Shown here: piece after piece, positions 32,191 through 41,844 of the stretch
Layout: each line of letters begins with the position of its first letter
Numbering within the stretch: the first letter of the stretch is position 1
The notes under the pieces: model-generated
Told to the model about the DNA's origin: nothing
Databases searched by the model: none
Seen by the model: the letters and a program-made list of their open reading frames with translations, nothing else
Translations under genes and position numbers: made by a program
NCBI RefSeq assembly: GCF_002099425.1
Contig: NW_018343955.1
Coordinates: 16,375,001-16,439,000 of the forward strand
Direction: 5' to 3'
Source: Phascolarctos cinereus
Lineage: Eukaryota; Chordata; Mammalia; Diprotodontia; Phascolarctidae
DNA length: 64,000 bases

Positions 32191-33290
32191 ATGCCATGGA
32201 AACATATAAGATTTGTGGCATTTAAAGAGAACACTTCAACAACTGCTAGAGATATAGTGGCCGTTGGTGTGGGCAAGTCAAGGGTTTCAGAGATGAGTCA
32301 AACCACAATGAAATAGGATCTATCTCCAACATGCAAAGGGAATTGTGATTGAAAATGAAAAAAAAAAAAGAAACGCTATGAACTGACAAATTGCTTGTGC
32401 AAAACAGCCTAAACATTCCTTAGAAAGCAAACAAAGACCTTCAAAAGTATTCCTCTTGATTGCAGCACAGTCTTCCTGGAGTTGTGAGAACAGAGAGACC
32501 TGTAAAACCAAACAAGCAAACAAACAAAAACTAAAAATTATTAATTGCTGTTATGAAGAAAAAGATGCCTGATATGGATATGATTAATGCAAATACTGGA
32601 GTACTGAAGATTGGAAGAAAGTAATTGTTACTTATGCAATTCACTTTTTTATTCAAGGCTATATATACCAAAACTGTTAGAAAAAGTTTAATGAAGACTG
32701 ATCTGAGTATCTTGATCAGACTTTAAATATCCACCCCTAAAAAGAGTTTTTTTTTTAATTATAAGTTTCCATTTGGCCTAGATGTCTTGTTCCCAGTGAG
32801 AGAATGATGAAGTCTGATAAATATATTGATATACTCAGAAGCAGAAATGTTTCAGAATTACAGAATTCCCAAATAAAGATAGAATATTAAAACAGGACCA
32901 TGAACCATGCTACACATCACTAAAGGTTAAGAAAGTTGTCCAAGAGATAGACAGAAAGATGTTTTTGTGACCCAAGAGCTCAACCTGATTTAAACCTCAC
33001 TGAAAACCTTCGGGATATGATCAAGGCTGGATGTGAACAAATGGACTATTTATCAAAGATTAACTTAATATCCCATGTGATGTGTGGTTTCAGTGATGAA
33101 AGATTAAAAAATATATGCCAAAATCTTATAATTTCAATACCAAAGCATGTAAAATAAATTATGTTGCAGAGCATTGATGTTACAAATTAATTTTTTTTCA
33201 AGATGGAAAAAAGTTGTAGGGTTTATTGTATATCAACAAATTTAATTATTTTACTTCGTCCCAGTTAATTGGTGTACCTTTGAAGGAACA
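32191..33290 (+). pseudogene. Tc1/mariner transposase remnant
   Basis: Translated pieces follow the Tc1-like transposase order. At 32206-32290 an HTH-like piece reads FKENTSTTARDIVAVGVGKS. At about 32600-32680 WKKVIVTYAIHFFIQGY matches the WKKVIFSDExxFxxxG block, with the first catalytic Asp not kept. At about 32805-32860 comes SDKYIDILRSRNVSELQN. At about 32890-32940 KQDHEPCYTSLKVKKVV keeps the second Asp (QD). At about 32975-33030 AQPDLNLTENLRDMIKAGC keeps the Glu (DLNPxENLW block). The 1 kb length fits the family. Frameshifts and stops separate the pieces. Terminal inverted repeats were not recognised. An old, dead plain DNA transposon. Confidence 0.75.
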
Positions 33291-33299
33291 AATATCTAG

Positions 33300-33475
33300 T
33301 CTTGGAAGGTATCTAAGGTGCTAGCTAGTTCAACCCTCTCATTTTACAATTGAGGAAACTGAGATGAATGACTTCTTGAAGATCATAGAGATAGTAAATA
33401 TCAGAGACGGGGTACCCAGGTTCTCTGATCCAGAGTCATTACTCACTTTCTCTGTGTCGTGCTGTCTCAATGTCT
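33300..33475 (-). mobile_element. MIR3-like SINE
   Basis: gtgctagctagttcaaccct, ttacaattgaggaaactgag, gtacccaggttctctgatcc. Confidence 0.75.
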
Positions 33476-33939
33476 ACAAGAACATCATTTTGAAAGAATC
33501 AGCATTAAAAAATTCTCCAAAGGGTAATGAAAAGATGCAAGCTGGATATAAATAGGCTACATATTACCAATGATGACTTTTTGTGTTTTAAGTGGTATAA
33601 AAGACATCATTGAGGGCCTGGATGACTAGTAGAGGAAGTGCACCAATTATTTAGTGAGAATGTAGTCTTTATTGGGTGGATAGCTCCAGCAGCATATTGA
33701 TAGCTCTGAGATATTAAAGGAATATAAATAAGGTCTCCATCCCATTAAATTTATCCATGATGGAAGGTTTATGGAAAGGCAGGGACAAAAAACAGCACAA
33801 TATGAGAAGATGAGGAAGGGCTGCCATCTTCCTTAAGGTAGAGAGTACCCCCACTAGGGAGATCTTAACTCCATCAAAGTCCTCATTACAGAGTACTTTT
33901 GTATACAAAGGAACAAATGAGAAAGTGTTTACTTTCTAT
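33476..33939. other. no recognised feature
   Basis: Nothing recognised. Confidence 0.45.
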
Positions 33940-34062
33940 GATTGCTACATGTAAAAACACTGTACTTAGTGCTGGGAATATGAAGAGAAAAATCAAAGAC
34001 AGTCCCTGCTCTCAAGGAGCCCATATTTTAATAGGGGAAACAATACATAAAGGATGTTTCAG
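33940..34062 (-). mobile_element. L2 LINE 3' end fragment
   Basis: cactgtacttagtgctggga, agacagtccctgctctcaag and gagcccatattttaataggg. Confidence 0.75.
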
Positions 34063-34865
34063 CTCAAAGTCAAATACAAAGGTCCCATGGTGCAATAGCA
34101 AACTGGATTATGGTAATGCCTTGTCTTTAATGTCATTTCCACTGATAAAATTTTATCAGTTTTTGATGTTGAACTATTTCAAATGCCAAGGACTTTAGTG
34201 ACAAAAATATTCTTTTCTGGGTTTTCTGTAGCACTGGTTGAAAAACCCACAAAAGCAGCTTCTAGGCTGTATTTCCATGGGGATTATTTCTCTATTTGAT
34301 AACTATGGGCTAGAAGTATTGTTATTCCCAAGGTTTGGGGGCTCATGTTCCTGAGCTATCTCTACTGGGGTCTGAAGAAAAGTGGCAGCCAAGGACATAG
34401 TGTTGGTTTGACTTGCTGGGCACATGCTGCTTTCTATCTCTTCCTCAGGGTGCCTTACTTGCTCTGTGTGTGTCAATTGGTTGGTAGGTAGGGTCATGAT
34501 GGATAACATATCTTATACTCTAAAATGATTACCATGGTCCCAGGTGGGTAGGTACTCATTGGCTCTTTGGGAGTAAGGGCAGTTTTCAGTGGGAGGTAGG
34601 GACAATTTATGAAAAGATTCTTTATCTTTTTTTCTTTTTAAATGAAGGTACAATCACTATCTCCTGATTACAGTATTTATTCAAGACAAGAAATCCTAGT
34701 ATCCTTATTGTGGTTAGGTGAAATCTGACTTGTCTAGTATAGTATGTATATATAAGTATAGTAAGAGAAAGTTTCTATGAATTGTAGGCACAATTTATTC
34801 AAGCAAGGATCATCTATTTGACTTCCTTGTATGTCTCATGTACCTAGAAAAGAATCTTTACATTT
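34063..34865. other. no recognised feature
   Basis: About 800 bp with no repeat consensus. Antisense 68-codon frame at 34303-34509 without motif. Confidence 0.45.
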
Positions 34866-34867
34866 AG

Positions 34868-35060
34868 TAGATTTCAGTCATGTCTGACTCTTCGTGACCC
34901 CATTTGGGGCTTTCTTGGCAGAGAGACTGGAGTGGTCTTCCATTTCCTTCTCCAGATCATTTTGCAGATGAGGAAACCAAGGCAAACAGAGTTAGGTGAC
35001 TTGCCCAGAGGCCAGATTTGAATTCACAAAGATGAGTCTTCCTGACTCCAGGCCTGGCAC
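34868..35060 (-). mobile_element. tRNA-headed SINE with RTE (BovB-like) tail
   Basis: agtcatgtctgactcttcgt, gaccccatttggggctttct, ttgcagatgaggaaaccaag and cttcctgactccaggcctgg; part of the body is deleted. Confidence 0.88.
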
Positions 35061-35069
35061 AAATACTTG

Positions 35070-35115
35070 TTAGGGACAGGTAGAGCACTGGCCCTGGAGT
35101 CAGAAGGACTGATGG
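35070..35115 (+). mobile_element. tRNA-headed SINE, head fragment
   Basis: gggacaggtagagcactggc followed by cctggagtcagaaggactga: sense head only, right after the antisense SINE. Confidence 0.65.
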
Positions 35116-35639
35116 GCTTTGAGACTGGGGTTACAATACAACGAAACTTAAAAAATGTAAAAACCATTCTTAGCTCTGCCCGTCGTTTCCCAACCTTTAT
35201 TAACCACATAGTTAGCAGACCAGAACCAATACCCTAATGTTAATGAATGCTACAAAGTCTCTCGAAGGCACTTCCATTTTACATCATCGTGACTCCCCAG
35301 TAGCAGGCTCCCCAGCATCTTCATGGGGAGATGTCATCAGACGTGTTCTGTGCATGTGTCAGCCTCCATTACTTCTATACATCCCTCTTCTATTTTCAGC
35401 CTAATTAAATCAAACAATTGAACCAATGTTGTTTGTGTCTACTGTGTATAAAACACATACTAACTTTGTAAGAGACTAGTCATATGAACTTGAATGACAT
35501 TTAACCTCTCTGTGGTTCAGGCAACTCCATAGGATTTAGTAGATAGACATAGACAGGTTGGTAATTTGTGTCAATGGAGACAGTTTTACTCTGGGAATTC
35601 TTTGTGTTGGGAAAATCAGGGATCTTTCCTGTACTCCCA
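35116..35639. other. no recognised feature
   Basis: The stretch 35130-35190 (aaaaaatgtaaaaaccattc) resembles the interior of mammalian hAT elements but no termini can be paired. Rest unassigned. Confidence 0.4.
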
Positions 35640-36115
35640 TATTTGTGCATTACCAGGCACAGTGTAAGGCAGTGGCTGGCGGAAGGGTCGGGGAGTGGGG
35701 TAGGGGGGAGAGGGGATCTAGGGGAAGAGAAGAAAAAAGTGAAACCATCCCTGTCTTCAGGGAGCTTATATTCTACTGGGAGCATACAAAATATGCACAT
35801 AGGAATAAATATGAGATAATTTGCGGAGAAAGAGAACATGAATGACTTGGTGGGGGTGGGAGAGATCAAGGAAGGCTTCATGGAAGAAGGGTCACCTGAG
35901 AAGAACCTTGAAGGAAAAGCAATATTCTGAGAGGCAGAAATACCTAAAGACTACATTACACCAATGGGCACTGAACTCTATAAGAAATTTATAGAAATGC
36001 ATAATGTGGGAGATGGAATTTAAGTTCTAGAAATAGCTAGTAGTCCAATTTGGCAGAAAAGTAGAGAACATAAAGGGGAAAAAATGTGAAATAAAACTAA
36101 AGACCAAGGTGGAGG
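35640..36115 (-). mobile_element. L2 LINE, 3' part
   Basis: Antisense: accaggcacagtgtaaggca, ccatccctgtcttcagggag, ggaaggcttcatggaagaag, aagaaccttgaaggaaaagc and ggaggcagaggtgcaggt, with a G-rich expansion at 35685-35730. Confidence 0.8.
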
Positions 36116-36377
36116 CAGAGGTGCAGGTAAAGACTTCTTAAAGTTCATTGCTTGCTGCATAAAATAGTACTTCCTTCTTTTCCTCTTACACTGACTTCTT
36201 TCATATGTCAGGAAGTATCATCTGGTCTGAGTATGCCTGTTACCCACAGCCTTTGTGATTTGGATCTAAACTCTCACATTTCATAATTTCTGAATAAAGA
36301 GACCTCATTTTTTTTAAGGACCTCATTTTGTAGAGTCTTTCCTCATATAGCATTCCTCTCAAATGAACAAAAAAGGT
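36116..36377. other. no recognised feature
   Basis: Short unassigned stretch. Confidence 0.4.
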
Positions 36378-36445
36378 AATATTTATGAAGCATTTAGCAC
36401 AATTCTTGGCACATAGTAGGTGCTTAATAAATGCTTCTTTTCATC
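36378..36445 (+). mobile_element. SINE/L2-like 3' tail fragment
   Basis: tatttatgaagcatttagca, caattcttggcacatagtag and gtgcttaataaatgcttc: the L2-like terminus used by MIR-type SINEs. Confidence 0.75.
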
Positions 36446-36541
36446 TTTCCTTCCTTCCTTCCTTTCTTCCTTCCTTCCTTCCTTCCTTCCTTCCTTCCTT
36501 CCTTCCTTCCTTCCTTCCTTCCTTCCTTCCTTCCTTCCTCC
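36446..36541. repeat. (CCTT)n microsatellite
   Basis: About 23 CCTT units with one interruption, growing out of the preceding L2-like tail. Both strands give low-complexity frames (LPSFLPSF; GRKEGRKE) that are not genes. Confidence 0.97.
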
Positions 36542-36544
36542 CCT

Positions 36545-36690
36545 CCTATTTTGCAGATAAGGAAACCAAGATTCAGAGAATGGTAAGTGACAATAAGGCC
36601 GAGTCCACAAAGGGCTTTTGTGATAGAGTGAGGCCTAGAGCCCTGCTCTTCTCGTTTCAAGTTCAGTGCCATTCCCTATGAATCACCATG
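36545..36690 (-). mobile_element. MIR-type SINE
   Basis: ttttgcagataaggaaacca followed by agattcagagaatggtaagt, less clear beyond 36620. Confidence 0.6.
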
Positions 36691-37688
36691 CTGCATCTAT
36701 CACTGAACATTGTTTTTTAAATTTCATATCAGTGAGAAAACATTCACTGTCTCTTGCCTTATAAAATGAAGTGGCATGGCTAGTTCTGTTGACCTTAAGG
36801 TGATTCTATTGGATATTGGACTTTTTTTTTCTCTTAATGGACTTGTCTTGAACAATTGGGTCCTGAAACAAAATCATACTTTTCATATTGGATGGCTACA
36901 TGCACGAAGAACCTTCTTCTAGATTGGCTGTCTGAACTCTGGGAAAGAGTAGAAGAAAATAGCCATGGCTTGGAAAAGCAAAAAAATTGCTGAGTATCCT
37001 AAGAAACCCAATTTGAAGGCTCATGGGAAGCTCAACAGTGTTTCTTCAACCCCCATATAGGGTTGCAACCTACAGTTTAAGAAGCTAGAATATGTTCTTT
37101 CTAGGCAGGGCATGTTGACACACCCACCCTATACTGTAAGGCTCAGCTCTGCTGTAGTAGCATAGTTGTATTGTGATAGTTTCCTACCTAATAAATTTAA
37201 GCTCCCTCACCTCGAACATGGAGCAAACATTCCCACTGACCTACCTTATCATTGGCCTTGCATGTAGTAGATGAACAAGGTCAACCCCAAGTTCTCTTTC
37301 TGGAAGACTAATTTGTTTAACATATGCTAACATAAATTTATTTAGCAAAGAAAGTCAAATGATCCAATAATTAACCTGAGGAATCCTTGCTTCTGACTTC
37401 AATGAACTATTTCTTTATACTTCCTGGGCTTCACTTCAGTGGTATTATTACCTGCTTCAGATTATGATGAAGAAGAAGTCTTCCTACAGCTTACTGTTCC
37501 AAATCCTGTATCAAAGATGAAACAGCTTCATGCTGGGTTGAGCCAGGTAGTGTAAGATTACACTTGAAATATTGTTGCTTCTGCCCAGTGATGATTTTTA
37601 TCTAGTCTATGGAGCATCTCTAAGGTGGTTATTGTGTTTTATTTTATGGGGGAGGGATCCCCAGTAGTTTCTATGGAGTGATCTAGGC
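36691..37688. other. no recognised feature
   Basis: About 1 kb without a repeat I can name. A 55-bp piece at 37034-37088 looks like the joined ends of a hAT element but is too short to call. Confidence 0.4.
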
Positions 37689-38212
37689 CAGGAGTTCTCA
37701 AGCTCTTTGGTCTCAGGACCCCTTCACACTCTTGAAAATTATTGAGTACCTTATAGAGCTTTTGTTTACTATATTAAAATTACTATATTAAAATTAAAGT
37801 TGATAAAATTATAAAATAGTTATCAATTCATTTACAATAATTATACATCCATTGTATGTTAACATAAGTAATGTTTTTGTTAAAATAACTGTATTTTCCA
37901 AAATAACGAATATTCGGTAAGAAGAGTGGCATACTTGTACATATTTTTGTAAATCTTTTCACTATCTGGCTTAATAGAAAACAGCTGGGTTTTCATCTCT
38001 GCTTCTGCATTCAATCTATTCCAATATATTGTATTAGCTGAAATATATGAAGAAAATATGGCCTCATATAGATATATAGTTGGAAAAGGGAGGACTTTCA
38101 ATAAGCAAATAACATCTTAGTATTATTATGATAATAGTTTTGACTTCCTGGACTCATTGAAAGGGTTTTGGGGCTGCCCAGGGGTTGCTGGACCGTACTT
38201 GGTGAATTGTTG
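37689..38212 (+). mobile_element. hAT DNA transposon, deletion derivative
   Basis: Starts caggagttctcaagctcttt, ggtctcaggacccc and ends with the inverted counterpart (ggggttgctggaccgtactt, ggtgaattgttg). The interior (cttaatagaaaacagctggg) resembles the terminal non-coding or transposase-end region of a widespread mammalian hAT family. At 524 bp it cannot encode a transposase. The 8-bp flanks atctaggc and atcttgtc match at 6 of 8 positions, consistent with an aged hAT target duplication. Confidence 0.78.
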
Positions 38213-38974
38213 ATCTTGTCAGCCAAGTTCGCTGAAGCATTTCAAGGGAATCCCTCACTGCTCCCAGGCAGAGAGGGGCAGGATGGATCAGCTGTGGTAC
38301 TTAACCAATAAAAGTAGACTGAGGTTTTTGATTGGAAACTCCAAATAACCAACTCTCCCTCCAGATTCTCCTCTTTTCCTCACTTACACACACTCCTTTC
38401 CTTAGGATTCAATTTTCTCTTCCATTTTCTTAACTGAACACCAGATTTCTTTACAAGTTTGTGCAATGAAAGGGGACGGGAGAGTTGTCCAGGGAAAATA
38501 TGTTTTTGTTGCTTCTTTTAAAAGCCTAATGATTCCTCATTCCATTTATTAAAGTAGGTTTTCCCTAAATTTCACAGGTAATATCAAATCAGATCACACA
38601 CATTTGTGTGAGCTTTATAACTATCAGCACCAACCACTATTTGGTACCTTTGCTAGACCAAGGAGAGTGTGTCACATTCGCCATCTAGTGGTCAGACTTG
38701 GAGTTGCCAATGTTGTTTGCTAAAGCAGCACAGGGAGCTTGGACCCTGCTTTTCAGAGAATGAGTGCTGTCATCCAGCCAGATTTAGCAATTTTTGCCAA
38801 GTTTGTGGTGAATTCTGACTGTGGAAACTCCCTCTAGTGATGCAAATTGGCAACTATATTGGAACTTAGGGGGTTTCCTGGGTGTTGAAAGTTTAAATTA
38901 CCTATCCATACTCATATATACTAAATTACTCATCCTTAGTCACACATGTAAAATGCATGACCTGAATTCAGGCC
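38213..38974. other. no recognised feature
   Basis: No repeat consensus or coding signal recognised. Confidence 0.45.
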
Positions 38975-39172
38975 TTAACATCCTAGAATTATCGATTTAG
39001 AGCTCAAGGGGATTTTAGAGGCCATCTAGTCACCTCATTTTACAGATGAAGACACTGAGGCTCAAAGAGGTTAAAAACAGACTTGCCAATGTCACACAGG
39101 TTATTAAGTGTTAGACCCAGGATTTGAACTCATGGCCTCTGACTCCAAAAATCAGTGACCATATTATCCCCA
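38975..39172 (-). mobile_element. MIR3-like SINE
   Basis: agaattatcgatttagagct, ttttagaggccatctagtca, cattttacagatgaagacac, atgtcacacaggttattaag and atggcctctgactcc. One of the best preserved MIR3-like copies here. Confidence 0.85.
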
Positions 39173-39539
39173 TCCTGACTACTCAATCCATTAAATCAAA
39201 CTATTTCTCAAACTTGATACTTGGAAATGTAAAAGAAATGAAAGATACACTGTTTATACCTAAAGAGTTTATAGCGTAATAGAGAAAGCAGAAAAAAAAA
39301 ACTCACATGATACTAATACACCGTGTTTCTGTAGTTGTTTACAGTTTGCAAACACAACCATCTCATGAGGATTCTTGGAAGTGGAGGTGAAAAGAGAGTT
39401 TTTCTAAGGGGACAACCTTCACAAAGTCATGCATGCAGGAGAGAAATGCAGTTCTGTTCAAGGAACAGCAAATAGTTTACTTGGTAGAACGCATTAAGTA
39501 GAGTAACATAAATTAGGTCTAGAAAGGCAGGCTATCATT
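39173..39539. other. no recognised feature
   Basis: Possible remnant of a MIR tail near 39330-39370; too weak to call. Confidence 0.4.
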
Positions 39540-39770
39540 TTCCAGTCATGTCTGACTGTTCATGACCCCTTTTGGGGTTTTCTTGACAAAGATACTGGAG
39601 TGGTTTGCATTTCCTTCTCTGGCTTATTTTGTATATGAGAAAGCTGAGGCAAATAGGATTAAGTGACTTCCCCAGGGTCATACAGCTAGTAAGAATCTGA
39701 GGCCATATTTGAACTTAGGTCTTCCTGACTCCAGGCCTAGAGCTCTATTCACAGCATCACCTAGCCACCC
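39540..39770 (-). mobile_element. tRNA-headed SINE with RTE (BovB-like) tail
   Basis: ccagtcatgtctgactgttc, ttttggggttttcttgacaa, agggtcatacagctagtaag, cttcctgactccaggcctag. Confidence 0.9.
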
Positions 39771-39774
39771 ATTA

Positions 39775-40165
39775 CTGGATTGTGAAGGGCTTTAAATGCT
39801 AAGTTGGGGAGTTTATTTTTCATTTCAGATTCAGAAGCAATAGAGCTCTGATGAAGGTTCTTGGGAAGTGGACATAGTCAGACTTAGGCTTTTGGAATAT
39901 TATTTTGGTGGCTGCATGGAGGGTGGATTTGAAAGACATTCAAATTGTGTAATCTATCTAGAAAGCTGGTGTTTAAGTAGAGAGGCAATGAATATTTGAA
40001 CTTGTGTGGTGGCTACGTGAATAGAGAAAATTGCATGGATGCAGGTAGAATTAACAAGACTTGGGTGATGGGGGTAAGGAAGAGGGAAGAGACAGGGAGG
40101 ACTCCAAGGTTTTGACTCATGGGGACTGGAAGAATGGATTCTATCAGTGTGGTCACCATTTCCAC
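39775..40165 (-). mobile_element. L2 LINE, internal 3' fragment
   Basis: Antisense: tgtgaagggctttaaatgct, gggaagtggacatagtcaga, aattattttggtggctgcatg-like, acaagacttgggtgatggg and gaggactccaaggttttgac. Confidence 0.8.
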
Positions 40166-40257
40166 CACCAAGGTGAATTCTATCATCCTCCATCATTTCC
40201 ATGAATTGCTATAGCTAAAAATATTCATTACTATGAATATTCTTGAGATGTTTTCAT

Positions 40258-40483
40258 CTCATGACTTTTGGGGCACAATACTAATGGCTGTCCTTCTACC
40301 TCTTTGGGTCATCTTTTGCCAACTTCTTAGCCTCCTTCCAAACCTTAAATATGGTATCACCCAAGGTGATGTCCTTTGACATTCTTTTATTAGCTCTTTA
40401 CACACACACTCTCTCGCTCTCTTTCTCATAATCTCATCATACTGAAGGCTTCCATTATCATCACCTCTATGCACTTCTGCATA

Positions 40484-40516
<33 letters not shown>

Positions 40517-41030
40517 ATATTTCAACCCTTAATTTCCCTCCCCTCACCTAGCTACAGTACCAAATTTCTATCTTCATGTTGGGTGTTGGATATTTTCACT
40601 TGGGTGTCCTGCTAGCACTTCAAACTCAACATGTCTAAGATGGTATTATTTTCTCCATCCTCCAAACCTTCTTTTCCTTCTCATTAAAAAAAAAAATTCA
40701 GGCTTGAAACTCTGAGAATAAATGTGTTGTACTAGATAGAATGATAGCCTTGGAGTTAGGAAGACCTCAATTCAACCCTTACTTCTAATGCTTACAACTT
40801 GAATGAACCTGGGCAAGTAACTTCTCTTCTCTTGATTTCAGTTTTCTAACATATACAATGAAAGGCTGGGCTAGATGGTCTGAAAGACCATCTTTCTCCA
40901 AATATATGATGCTGTGATCCCATGAGTCATCTTTGATTCTTCTTTCTACCTCATTCTTATTATCCAATATGTTACTCAGTCAATATTGATTTTGTCTCTG
41001 AAATCTCTCTCCTACCTGAATATTTTATTT
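40258..41030 (+). mobile_element. L2 LINE, RT region, interrupted by a SINE
   Basis: Sense: ggtatcacccaaggtgatgt (region of the RT motif GVPQGSV), cattatcatcacctctatgc, ggtgtcctgctagcacttca, aactcaacatgtctaagatg; then after the SINE, gagtcatctttgattcttct and ccaatatgttactcagtcaa. A GT repeat (40485-40502) lies inside. Confidence 0.82.
40695..40918 (+). mobile_element. MIR3-like SINE
   Basis: gccttggagttaggaagacc, gaacctgggcaagtaacttc, ctgggctagatggtctgaaa and the end aatatatgatgctgtgatcc. It splits an L2 copy. Confidence 0.75.
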
Positions 41031-41219
41031 TTGTTTCAAATGGATATTGACTTTGAAAATTTATTAAGAACAGATATACCAACATTTTCCCCCAGTACCT
41101 TGATGGCCCTATCTCCTGGATACCATTTTGGTGTCTGATTGTTGGGGAGAGGGGGAGAAGAGAGTGAGAGTGGGCTCAAGATTTAGCTCATTGTCTATAT
41201 AACTTTGGTTTCATGAAGT

Positions 41220-41835
41220 TTGTGTCCCCATCCTGATGCTGTGGCCAACCAGTTCATATGTACACTGTTTTCTTTTCCTAAAGTTCTTTAACTTTTTTCT
41301 CCTGTTGAAGATCTTGCCATGTTAAGGCTTGGCCCTGCTGCCTTCACTCCTTCACCTATGCTGCTGAATGAAGCTGGAGAAAATAAAAATATGCTCACTG
41401 GGTTAATTAAAAATTAGTTACACAATCACAACTGGGACCTCACTACAATAAAACAATCTTTTTACATATCCCTAATTGACTTTCTATCCCATTCTCCCTG
41501 GTAGCTTTCTCAAAATTTTCATCTCTCCCCAAACCTCCCCAGGGTTCTCCTGTTCCCCCCTCCCCCCAACTCATATGAGAAACTTGCCTCATACTTCACT
41601 GAAAAAATTGAGGCCATTCACTTGAGTTCCCTCTTCTCTCCTCTTCCTTATCTCATATTAGTAAGATATCTTTTGCCACTTTCTCTTCCTTCCCCCTTAT
41701 TTCACATGAAGAGAGTAGCACACTTCCTTTTCAAAGCAAATCCCTCAAACTGGCTTTTCTTTTGTATCCTTACCTTTTAGCACAGTGCCTGACAGTGCTT
41801 AATAAATACTTGTTTGTTTATTAGATTTGACTTGA
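41220..41835 (+). mobile_element. L2 LINE, upstream-of-RT region plus 3' end
   Basis: Sense: cctgatgctgtggccaacca, tgctgaatgaagctggagaa, cctaattgactttctatccc, ttgaggccattcacttgagt, ccctcttctctcctcttcct. Then an abrupt jump to the L2 3' end (cacagtgcctgacagtgctt), so an internal segment is missing. Confidence 0.75.
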
Positions 41836-41844
41836 CTTATATCT

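Noticed and set aside
36383-36681. Open frames of 75-98 codons on both strands
   Set aside because: Translations of the CCTT repeat with a SINE/L2 tail.
37034-37088. Tiny hAT element (cagtgtttcttcaaccccca)
   Set aside because: Only about 55 bp and the termini do not pair convincingly.
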